Positions 1-5,805 of a stretch of 6,910 bases of DNA are shown one piece after another; the first letter of the stretch is position 1, and every line of letters starts with the position of its first letter. Both the position numbers and the translations under genes were made by a program. Under the pieces are notes generated by a model. It was not told the origin of the DNA and made no database searches. It was given only the letters and a program-made list of their open reading frames with translations. The stretch is from Acidobacteriota bacterium (lineage in GTDB: Bacteria > Acidobacteriota > Holophagae > Holophagales > Holophagaceae). The stretch lies in assembly GCA_021778785.1 (NCBI GenBank), contig JAJYBX010000099.1, forward strand, positions 1 to 6,910, written 5' to 3'.

Positions 1-845
1 TCCGGCACCACCTCGCGGGGCAGCACCGCCTCGTCGGCAGCCAGGCCCTTCATGCGCTCGTGGTACCACGCGGCATGCTTCCGGCGGCCCTCGTGCCAGC
101 CGTCGAGCATGGGCAGCTTGGCGCGGAGCACCAGGGCCTGGAACTCGTCCATGCGCCCGTTCATGCCCACCTCGTGGTGGACATAGACCGGCTCCATGCC
201 GTGCACCCGCATGCGCCGCACCCGCGCGCCCAGGGCCGCGTCGTCACGGACCGCCGTCATGCCCGCGTCGCCGAAGGCGCCCAGGTTCTTCGTGGGATAG
301 AAACTGTAGGCCGTCATCTGGCCGAACTGGCCCGCGGACTTGCCCCAGCCCTTGGCGCCCAGGCTCTGGCAGGCGTCCTCGATGACGGGGATGCCGTGCC
401 TGTCCGCCGCCGACATGATGCCGGGCATGTCGGCCATCTGGCCGAAGAGGTGCACGGGAATGATGGCCTTCGTGCGGGGGGTGATGGCGGCCTCCACCAG
501 GGCGCCGCTGGCGTTGAAGGTGGCGGGATCCAGGTCGATGAAGACCGGCTTCGCGCCCAGGCGGGACACCACGCCGGCGGTGGCGAAGAAGGTGAAGCTC
601 GGCACGATCACCTCGTCACCGTGCCCCACGCCCAGGGCCATGAGGGCCACCAGCAGCGCGTCCGTGCCGCTGGACATGGCCACGGCATGGGCCGCGCCGG
701 CGTAGGCGGAGATCTCGGCCTCCAGCCCCTTCACGTGCTCGCCCAGGATGAAGGAGGACCGGTCGATGAGGCCCGAGAGCCCCTCCAGCACCTTCGCCTT
801 CACGGCGGCGTTCTGCGGCGCGAGCTCAAGCATCGGGACGGGCAT
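1..845 (-). CDS. DegT/DnrJ/EryC1/StrS family PLP-dependent aminotransferase (partial, 3' end outside window)
   Basis: This gene runs off the left edge; 281 codons from the start are visible, against about 370-400 for the family. The family transfers an amino group, usually from glutamate, to a keto-sugar nucleotide in the cytoplasm, feeding O-antigen, capsule or other glycan synthesis. The fold-type I features are visible: SSGTDAL (residues 58-64, PLP-phosphate loop), IEDACQS (155-161; Asp157 should contact the pyridine nitrogen), and SFYPTKNLGAFGD (181-193), in which Lys186 is the expected Schiff-base lysine. PVHLFGQ (130-136) resembles WbpE/DegT-type enzymes. The start at 843-845 is preferred because GGAGG lies 5 nt upstream; an in-frame ATG at 855-857 is possible, and an in-frame TGA at 867-869 excludes anything longer. 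The family assignment is secure; the sugar substrate cannot be read from this fragment. It lies downstream of lysS but is separated from it by 150 bp and a hairpin, so it is probably a separate unit. Confidence 0.93.
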   Translation of the reverse strand, partial: MPVPMLELAPQNAAVKAKVLEGLSGLIDRSSFILGEHVKGLEAEISAYAGAAHAVAMSSGTDALLVALMALGVGHGDEVIVPSFTFFATAGVVSRLGAKPVFIDLDPATFNASGALVEAAITPRTKAIIPVHLFGQMADMPGIMSAADRHGIPVIEDACQSLGAKGWGKSAGQFGQMTAYSFYPTKNLGAFGDAGMTAVRDDAALGARVRRMRVHGMEPVYVHHEVGMNGRMDEFQALVLRAKLPMLDGWHEGRRKHAAWYHERMKGLAADEAVLPREVVP

Positions 846-850
846 GGAAG

Positions 851-855
851 CCTCC
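851..855 (-). promoter_or_regulatory. Shine-Dalgarno sequence deciding the aminotransferase start
   Basis: The minus strand reads GGAGG here, 5 nt before the ATG at 843-845. It overlaps the alternative in-frame ATG at 855-857, which has no good ribosome binding site of its own. This favours the shorter protein beginning MPVPMLEL. Confidence 0.7.
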
Positions 856-869
856 ATTCGCGGTTTTCA

Positions 870-878
870 AGTATGCCA
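870..878 (-). promoter_or_regulatory. Possible extended -10 promoter for the aminotransferase gene
   Basis: The minus strand reads TGGCATACT, an extended -10 form (TG-N-CATACT, four of six matches to TATAAT). Initiation about 7 nt downstream would give a leader of roughly 18 nt containing the GGAGG site. No good -35 lies at the normal distance; a TTGACC at 882-887 is too close to pair with it. This is a by-eye match only. Confidence 0.25.
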
Positions 879-937
879 GTGGGTCAAGCGAGATTCCGTC
901 ACATCGAATCAGAGGGAGCCAGAAGGAAAAGATCCGC

Positions 938-991
938 CACCAAGGCACCAAGAGAATCAACAGCAGTTCTTGGTGCCTTGGTGTCTTGGTG
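938..991. repeat. Palindromic repeat of 8-bp CACCAAGR units; possible lysS terminator
   Basis: Positions 938-953 are two tandem copies of CACCAAGR. Positions 968-991 are three tandem copies of the reverse complement (TCTTGGTG, CCTTGGTG, TCTTGGTG). Segments 938-953 and 968-983 form a perfect 16-bp inverted repeat around a 14-nt loop, and the third unit allows an alternative, shifted pairing. On the minus strand the element begins a few bases after the lysS stop and is followed by a short T-rich run (ATCTTTTCC), so the transcript could fold into a terminator-like or 3'-protective hairpin. I recall CACCAAGACACCAAGGCACCAAG strings as interspersed intergenic repeats in several bacterial groups, which is unverified here. 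A terminator role is inferred; the repeat structure is read directly. Confidence 0.75.
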
Positions 992-995
992 GTTT

Positions 996-2540
996 TCATT
1001 CCTGAATTGAATCAAGTGGATCGGTCGTCTCGCCCGACAATGCCGCCCCGATCAAATCCCGCGGCCGCATGAGCGGGAACAGGATGACGTCGCGGATGCT
1101 GGCGCTGTTGGTGAGGAGCATGACGAGGCGGTCGATGCCGATGCCCTCGCCGCCGGTGGGCGGGAAGCCGTGCTCAAGGGCGTTCACGAAGTCCAGGTCC
1201 AGCAGCATGGCCTCGTCGTTGCCGGCCTCCCGCTCGGCCATCTGGGCCTGGAAGCGGCCCATCTGGTCCACGGGGTCGTTGAGCTCGGAGTAGGCGTTCG
1301 CCAGCTCCATGCCGCCGATGAACAGCTCGAAGCGGTCCACGAAGCGATCGTCCCCCTCGAGGGTCTTGGTGAGGGGGGACAGCTCGATGGGGTAATCGGT
1401 GATGAAGGTGGGCTGGATGAGCTGCTTCTCGGCGTGGTGCTCGAAGAGGTCGCCCAGCAGCACGCCGGCCGTCTTCGTGTCCACGTCCTCGATGTGGACG
1501 GCCTTCGCCAGCGTCCGGATGGCCGCGTCGTCCTCCAGCAGCCGACGCTCGATGCCGCCGTACTCCGCGATGGCGTCCTTGAGGGTGAGCCGCCGGAAGG
1601 GTGCGGCGTACGAGATGGCCTGCTCGCCCCAGGGGAGGGCCTCGGCCCCCATGATGTCCCGCGCCAGGCCCGAGATCAGGCCCTCCGTGAGGGCCATCAT
1701 GTCGCGCAGGTCCTGGCCCGCGGCGTAGAACTCCATCATGGTGAACTCGGGGTTGTGGCGGACGCTCAGCCCCTCGTTGCGGAAGTTGCGGTTGATCTCG
1801 AAGACCTTCTCGAAGCCGCCCACGATGAGGCGCTTGAGGTACAGCTCCGGCGCGATGCGGAGGTAGAGCGCCATGTCCAGGGCGTTGTGGTGCGTGATGA
1901 AGGGCCGGGCCGTGGCGCCGCCGGGGATGGGCTGCATCATGGGCGTCTCGACCTCGAGGTAGCCCTGGTCCTCCATGAAGCGCCGCACGGCGCTCACGAT
2001 GCGCGAGCGGGCCTGGAAGGTCTTCAGCACCTCGGGGTTGGACACCAGGTCCAGGTACCGCTGGCGGTAGCGCTGCTCCTTGTCCTGCAGGCCGTGCCAC
2101 TTCTCGGGCAGGGGCAGCAGGGCCTTGGAGAGGAACTGGACCGCCTTCACCCGCACGCTCAGCTCGCCGGTCTTGGTGCGCATGAGGGGGCCCGTGACGC
2201 TCACGAAGTCGCCCATGTCGAGGAGGCTCAGGACCTCCCACCCGGGTTCGGCCACGTCATCCTTGCGGAAGAAGGCCTGCAGCTTCTCGCCGTTCTCGGA
2301 GAGGTGGGCGAAGACGCTCTTGCCCATCTCCCGGATGGTCAGCACGCGGCCCATGACGGAGACCGTGAGGCCCAGGCCCTCCAGCTTCTCGTTGGGCCAG
2401 GCCGCCGCGTCGCCGTAGGCCGCCACCAGTTCGGCCAGGCCGTGGGTGCGCTGCGCCTTCCGCGGCCAGACGTCCAGGCCCAGGGCCTTCAGCTTCCCGA
2501 GCTTCTCGAGGCGCACGTCGCGGTACTGGTTCGGCTGCAT
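996..2540 (-). CDS. lysS: Lysyl-tRNA synthetase, class II
   Basis: This cytoplasmic enzyme attaches lysine to tRNA-Lys using ATP. The 514 residues match the usual bacterial length of about 490-510. An N-terminal OB-fold anticodon-binding domain covers roughly residues 57-138 (VMGRVLTIREMGKSVFAHL is typical). The class II catalytic core follows: motif 1 around 181-201 (IVSAVRRFMEDQGYLEVETP), GGATARPF at 207-214, motif 2 around 253-271 (FRNEGLSVRHNPEFTMMEF, with the ATP-binding FRNE), and motif 3 at 463-476 (GGEGIGIDRLVMLL). PELYLKRLIVGGFEKVFEINR (231-251) is also characteristic of LysRS. The ATG at 2538-2540 has GGAG 5 nt upstream. The DUF3187-like gene ends 48 bp upstream on the same strand, so co-transcription is possible. 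The catalytic motifs appear intact and nothing is truncated. Confidence 0.98.
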   Translation of the reverse strand: MQPNQYRDVRLEKLGKLKALGLDVWPRKAQRTHGLAELVAAYGDAAAWPNEKLEGLGLTVSVMGRVLTIREMGKSVFAHLSENGEKLQAFFRKDDVAEPGWEVLSLLDMGDFVSVTGPLMRTKTGELSVRVKAVQFLSKALLPLPEKWHGLQDKEQRYRQRYLDLVSNPEVLKTFQARSRIVSAVRRFMEDQGYLEVETPMMQPIPGGATARPFITHHNALDMALYLRIAPELYLKRLIVGGFEKVFEINRNFRNEGLSVRHNPEFTMMEFYAAGQDLRDMMALTEGLISGLARDIMGAEALPWGEQAISYAAPFRRLTLKDAIAEYGGIERRLLEDDAAIRTLAKAVHIEDVDTKTAGVLLGDLFEHHAEKQLIQPTFITDYPIELSPLTKTLEGDDRFVDRFELFIGGMELANAYSELNDPVDQMGRFQAQMAEREAGNDEAMLLDLDFVNALEHGFPPTGGEGIGIDRLVMLLTNSASIRDVILFPLMRPRDLIGAALSGETTDPLDSIQE

Positions 2541-2588
2541 GGGGACTCCGGCGCGGCCGGGACCGCGATCCTCCAGTCTAGCGGGGCC

Positions 2589-3602
2589 TCAGCTCCCGCC
2601 GAAGCGGTAGGCGGTGAAGGCCGTGATGTCCGGCGCGGTGTAGGTCCCGGCCTCCTCGCTGAAGCCGAAGCGCCACCGGGGCAGCCGCGTGTGCCGGAAG
2701 GTCCAGTGCTGCTGCCAGCCGGCCCGGTCGATGCGGCCGATGCCGGTGCGGTAGGGGCTCCCCGCGTAGGCCAGGGCCACCTCAATGCCCAGCCCCGAGA
2801 TCGGACCATTCCCCTCCCCCCGCCAGCCGAGGCTGGCCCAGGTCCGGCTGAAGGACGTCTTGTCCATGACCAGGCGCAGGGGGCTGTCCGAGGGCAGGCC
2901 CAGGAAGACCCGCTCCACCTGGCCGAAGACCCGCCAACGGCCGTAGCGGCGCCAGAGGGCCCCTCCCACGAGGCCATCCGTGCCGCCGTCCCCCGAGAAG
3001 TCCGACTGCTTCCCCGTGGGCAGCTGCACGGAGGCCCCCACGCGCCCCCCGGCATCCGGGGTTCCGAAGGGCCGCACCCAGGCCAGATCCACGTCCATGA
3101 GCCGGAGGTTCGGCCGCGAGAGATCCCCGATCACCACCCCGTCGCGCTCCAGGTGGTAGGCCAGGCGGTTCTTGGGGACGTACTGGCGCCCGCCCTGATC
3201 CATGCCGAAGAGCCAGTGCCAGTTCCAGATGGCCTGGTCGGTGACCCCGCCGGACCGCTCCTCCAGGCGCACCCGCAGGTTCAGGCGCGAGGCCCCCAGG
3301 GGGTGGGCCAGATCCGCCGTGAGCTGCCAGGCGTCGCCGTCCAGGCGCGCGAAGGTGCGGCCATCGGCGCTGCGCTCCATGTCCGGCCGCAGGAACTGGC
3401 TCGTGACCTCCAGCGCCACCTCCCTCACGCCCTCCGGCAGTGGTTCGGGGAAACCCTCGAACCAGGCCACGCGGTTGGGGCGCGGCGTCTCCTGGGCCCC
3501 CAGGGCCAGGGCCACCAAGGCCAGCGCGGCGCCCCGCAGCGGCTTACCCACGGTAGGCAGAATGCGCGGGGTGGATCGGCTGGAGAGATTGACGAAGGTC
3601 AC
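2589..3602 (-). CDS. DUF3187-like predicted outer-membrane protein
   Basis: The function is unknown. After a predicted signal peptide the protein is rich in alternating hydrophobic/aromatic strands, ends in AFTAYRFGGS, and reads like a beta-barrel. The stretch SGGVTDQAIWNWHWLFGMDQGGR, followed by a basic segment, resembles what I remember of DUF3187 proteins; this assignment is from memory. The frame is open up to an ATG at 3675-3677, but that start has its GGGAG 12 nt away, and the first 25 codons include ATA, AGA, GTA and TCA, unlike the GC-ending codons elsewhere. A GTG at 3600-3602 has GAGGAG 9 nt upstream and is chosen here. A GTG at 3549-3551 would give the neatest signal peptide (MGKPLRGAALALVALALGAQ, likely cleaved near GA/QE) but lacks a ribosome binding site. 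It lies 48 bp upstream of lysS and divergent from gltA; neither neighbour explains its role. Confidence 0.8.
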   Translation of the reverse strand: MTFVNLSSRSTPRILPTVGKPLRGAALALVALALGAQETPRPNRVAWFEGFPEPLPEGVREVALEVTSQFLRPDMERSADGRTFARLDGDAWQLTADLAHPLGASRLNLRVRLEERSGGVTDQAIWNWHWLFGMDQGGRQYVPKNRLAYHLERDGVVIGDLSRPNLRLMDVDLAWVRPFGTPDAGGRVGASVQLPTGKQSDFSGDGGTDGLVGGALWRRYGRWRVFGQVERVFLGLPSDSPLRLVMDKTSFSRTWASLGWRGEGNGPISGLGIEVALAYAGSPYRTGIGRIDRAGWQQHWTFRHTRLPRWRFGFSEEAGTYTAPDITAFTAYRFGGS

Positions 3603-3711
3603 GGATGGGTTCTCCTCGAACAGGAATACTCTGCCCTTGCGGAACGGGTGTATCCAGATTGATTCCGCATTGGTCATTTAAGAATACGGCTCCCTCGATA
3701 GACGATGCCCG

Positions 3712-3779
3712 CATAATGATCGTGAGGCACCGCTCCTATCCCGCGCCACGCTTCCCTCCACTCCCACCTTCCGAGGAGA
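3712..3779 (+). promoter_or_regulatory. Possible gltA promoter and pyrimidine-rich leader with ribosome binding site
   Basis: CATAAT at 3712-3717 matches five of six bases of a -10 box, but no recognisable -35 lies 16-18 bp upstream, so the promoter is tentative. From about 3731 to 3772 the leader is C/T-rich and poor in G, and therefore probably little structured. GAGGAG at 3773-3778 lies 7 nt before the gltA ATG and is a strong Shine-Dalgarno site. The stretch 3603-3711 is visibly less GC-rich than the genes around it and probably also carries the divergent promoter for the DUF3187-like gene, which I could not pinpoint. Confidence 0.35.
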
Positions 3780-3785
3780 CCCGCC

Positions 3786-5096
3786 ATGACTCGCCTGAAG
3801 ACCCGACTTCTGGAGAAGATCCAGGAGCACCGCCCCCGGACGCAGAAGCTCACCAAGGAGTTCGCGGATGTCGTCATCGACCAGGTGAACATCGGCCAGG
3901 TCATCGGCGGCGCGCGCGACATCCACGCCCTGGTGACCGACATCTCCTACCTGGACCCCCAGGAAGGCATCCGGTTCCGCGGGAAGAACATCCCCGAGAC
4001 CTTCGCGGCCCTGCCCAAGGCCACGGGCGGCGAGTACCCGACGGTGGAGTCCTTCTGGTACTTCCTTCTCACCGGCGAAGTGCCGACCCAGGCCGAGGTG
4101 GACGAGGTCCTGGCCGACTTCAAGTCCCGCGCCAAGGTGCCCGGCTACGTCTTCGAGGTGCTGAAGGCCATGCCCAAGGACAGCCACCCGATGGTGATGC
4201 TGTCCACGGCCATCCTCGCGATGCAGAAGGAGAGCCAGTTCGCGGCGAAGTACCACGACACGAAGAAGAACGACTACTGGGACACGATGTACGAGGACGC
4301 CACCACGCTGGTGGCCCGCCTGCCCGAGATCGCGGCCTTCATCTACCGCTACAAGTACAAGAACGGCGACATCATCGCCCCCAAGGCCGACCTGGACATG
4401 GGCGCCAACTTCGCGCACATGATGGGCATCGCCAAGCCCTATGACGACGTGGCCCGGATGTACTTCATCCTCCACAGCGATCACGAGAGCGGCAACGTCA
4501 GCGCCCACGCCACGCACCTGGTGGCCTCGGCCCTCTCGGATGCCTACTACAGCCTCTCCGCCGGCATCAACGGCCTGGCGGGCCCGCTCCACGGCCTGGC
4601 CAACCAGGAAGTGCTGGACTGGATCATGTCCTTCCAGAAGCAGATGGGCGGCGCCGAGCCCACGGAGGAGAACGTCAAGAAGGCCCTGTGGGACACGCTG
4701 AACTCCGGCCACGTCATCCCGGGCTACGGCCACGCCGTGCTGCGCAAGACCGATCCGCGCTACACCGCGCAGATGGAGTTCTGCCTCAAGCACCTGCCCA
4801 ACGATCCGCTCTTCAAGCTGGTCAACATGATCTACAAGGTGGCCCCCGGCGTGCTCACCGAGCAGGGCAAGACCAAGAACCCCTGGCCCAATGTCGACGC
4901 GCAGAGCGGCGTGATCCAGTGGTACTACGGCCTCAAGGAGTACGACTTCTACACCGTGCTCTTCGGCGTGGGCCGCGCCCTGGGCGTGCTGGCCAACATC
5001 ACCTGGGACCGCGCCCTGGGCTACCCCATCGAGCGCCCCAAGTCCGTCACCACCGCCATGCTCGAGGAGTGGGCGGCCAAGGGCGGGCGGAAGTAG
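3786..5096 (+). CDS. gltA: Citrate synthase, eukaryote-like (mitochondrial-type)
   Basis: This enzyme condenses oxaloacetate with acetyl-CoA to form citrate, the entry step of the TCA cycle. The 436 residues carry the signatures of animal and plant mitochondrial citrate synthase rather than the E. coli hexameric type: GLAGPLHGLANQEVL (263-277), VIPGYGHAVLRKTDPRY (310-326) and NPWPNVDAQSG (365-375). The catalytic triad is complete: His269, His316 and Asp371, corresponding to pig heart His274, His320 and Asp375. SDHESGNVSAHATHLVASAL (231-250) is the usual conserved helix region. A eukaryote-like citrate synthase has been described in Geobacter sulfurreducens and relatives; by analogy this protein may be a dimer lacking the NADH regulation of the E. 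coli enzyme, which is inference. The start has GAGGAG 7 nt upstream. The gene stands alone on the plus strand between two minus-strand units and ends 25 bp before a strong hairpin. No residue appears to be missing. Confidence 0.97.
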   Translation: MTRLKTRLLEKIQEHRPRTQKLTKEFADVVIDQVNIGQVIGGARDIHALVTDISYLDPQEGIRFRGKNIPETFAALPKATGGEYPTVESFWYFLLTGEVPTQAEVDEVLADFKSRAKVPGYVFEVLKAMPKDSHPMVMLSTAILAMQKESQFAAKYHDTKKNDYWDTMYEDATTLVARLPEIAAFIYRYKYKNGDIIAPKADLDMGANFAHMMGIAKPYDDVARMYFILHSDHESGNVSAHATHLVASALSDAYYSLSAGINGLAGPLHGLANQEVLDWIMSFQKQMGGAEPTEENVKKALWDTLNSGHVIPGYGHAVLRKTDPRYTAQMEFCLKHLPNDPLFKLVNMIYKVAPGVLTEQGKTKNPWPNVDAQSGVIQWYYGLKEYDFYTVLFGVGRALGVLANITWDRALGYPIERPKSVTTAMLEEWAAKGGRK

Positions 5097-5121
5097 TCCG
5101 CAGTCTTCAGTGTCTTCAGGA

Positions 5122-5151
5122 AAAGAGGCGGGCCGGATGGCCCGCCTCTTT
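5122..5151. terminator. Bidirectional intrinsic terminator between gltA and the membrane-protein gene
   Basis: AAAGAGGCGGGCC (5122-5134) and its exact reverse complement (5139-5151) form a 13-bp, very GC-rich stem closed by a GGAT loop. On the plus strand it lies 25 bp after the gltA stop and ends in CTCTTTCC. On the minus strand it lies 15 bp after the stop of the membrane-protein gene and ends in CTCTTTTCC. Both orientations have a short T-rich tail, as expected for a terminator shared by convergent genes. Confidence 0.88.
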
Positions 5152-5166
5152 CCATTCGGACCGCGA

Positions 5167-5727
5167 TCAGCGGGGCCAGAGCCAGCCGAAGACGCCGGCC
5201 ATCAGAAGGCCGTAGATGAGGCCGTCGAGCATGTCCCTGAAGGTTGATCCCCAGGGCTTGCCCATCCAGAGGGAAGCCGGCACGGACTCCAGTCCGTAGG
5301 CGAGGAACCCCATGGCACCCACCACCCGGAACACCTGCAGGTAGTGGACCCCCTGCGCCAGGGTGTGCGCGGCCACGTAGGCCACGAGGAAGGACACCAC
5401 CAGGTTGAAGGCGAACCAGCCGCCCAGGGCGGATCCCATCCTGGGCGCGCCGGGGGCCTTCAGGTAGAACATCGCCACCGGTCCGTCGGCGTACTTCTTC
5501 TGCATGTCCGGCGATCCCATCGCCTTCATGTCCATGCAATGAGGCACCACGTACATGCCCGGCGCGGGCGGCGCCTTGAGCAGGGCGGCGCGGACGGCCT
5601 CCTCGTCCGGCAACCGCCGGTAGTCGGCGTTGTGCCACTTCAGGACCATGTGGATCACGCTGCTGGCCAGGAACACGACCACCGCCGAGAGGATGATCGG
5701 AAGCCACAGGTGGGCGAGGGCTACCAT
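5167..5727 (-). CDS. Small membrane protein of unknown function, four predicted helices
   Basis: This 186-residue protein has no function I can name. Hydrophobic segments suggest four transmembrane helices at about residues 6-28, 102-124, 129-148 and 166-185. Between helices 1 and 2 lies a soluble loop of about 70 residues with WHNADYRRLPDEEAV (31-45), a PPAPG turn (53-57), VVPHCMDMKAMGSPDM (60-75) and DGPVAMFYL (81-89). The C-terminal pattern FRDMLDGLIYGLLMAGVFGWLWP (163-185) resembles conserved hypothetical proteins I recall from several phyla, which I cannot verify here. The Cys64/Met-rich stretch, with His63 and several Met, could contact a metal, but this is speculation. The start is supported by TGGAGG 5 nt upstream of the ATG. 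It lies 78 bp downstream of pyrG on the same strand, with its own candidate promoter and dyad in that gap, and converges on gltA. Confidence 0.88.
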   Translation of the reverse strand: MVALAHLWLPIILSAVVVFLASSVIHMVLKWHNADYRRLPDEEAVRAALLKAPPAPGMYVVPHCMDMKAMGSPDMQKKYADGPVAMFYLKAPGAPRMGSALGGWFAFNLVVSFLVAYVAAHTLAQGVHYLQVFRVVGAMGFLAYGLESVPASLWMGKPWGSTFRDMLDGLIYGLLMAGVFGWLWPR

Positions 5728-5756
5728 GGATGCCTCCAGCTGACAGTTGGGTGGAA

Positions 5757-5773
5757 AGTCTGAGACTCAGACT
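5757..5773. promoter_or_regulatory. Perfect 8-1-8 dyad, candidate repressor operator
   Basis: AGTCTGAG and CTCAGACT flank a single central A, giving a 17-bp perfect inverted repeat. It lies 29 bp upstream of the membrane-protein ATG and overlaps the candidate -10 box at 5769-5774. The size and placement fit an operator bound by a dimeric regulator. With only one central base it is not a good RNA hairpin, and no T-run follows on the minus strand, so a pyrG terminator is less likely. I cannot match it to a known regulator. Confidence 0.55.
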
Positions 5774-5796
5774 AGACCCAACCGGCCGGCCGTCAA
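5769..5796 (-). promoter_or_regulatory. Possible promoter for the four-helix membrane protein
   Basis: On the minus strand TTGACG (5791-5796) matches five of six bases of a -35 box. After 16 bp comes TAGTCT (5769-5774), a weak -10 with three of six matches. Initiation near 5762 would give a leader of about 35 nt containing the TGGAGG ribosome binding site. The downstream element coincides with the dyad at 5757-5773, the usual geometry for repression. Consensus promoters are often poor in such high-GC genomes, so this is tentative. Confidence 0.35.
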
Positions 5797-5805
5797 GGCG
5801 TCCGG

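Noticed and set aside
938..991. CRISPR array
   Set aside because: The units are 8 bp and adjoin each other with no spacers, and the two sides are in inverted orientation.
60..1010. A 316-codon plus-strand open frame opposite the aminotransferase
   Set aside because: It is a shadow of the aminotransferase: His/Ala/Gly-rich with no family signature, while the minus strand shows a clear PLP enzyme.
1170..3662. An 830-codon open frame on the plus strand across lysS and the DUF3187-like gene
   Set aside because: It is antisense to two supported genes, has a low-complexity His/Leu/Gly/Val/Arg-rich composition typical of the opposite strand of high-GC coding DNA, and shows no domain motif.
3659..3687. 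TTGATT at 3659-3664 with a downstream AAGAAT or GAATAC as a gltA promoter
   Set aside because: The spacing is 15 bp for the better -10 match, and the 17-bp option matches only two of six bases.
3678..4793. A 371-codon minus-strand open frame opposite gltA
   Set aside because: It is antisense to an unmistakable citrate synthase and its Val/Gly/His/Leu-rich content is typical of such shadows.
5776..5805. GC-rich CCGGCCGG-type self-complementary sequence after pyrG as a terminator
   Set aside because: Only about 5 bp of stem can be paired cleanly, and there is no T-run in the minus-strand direction.
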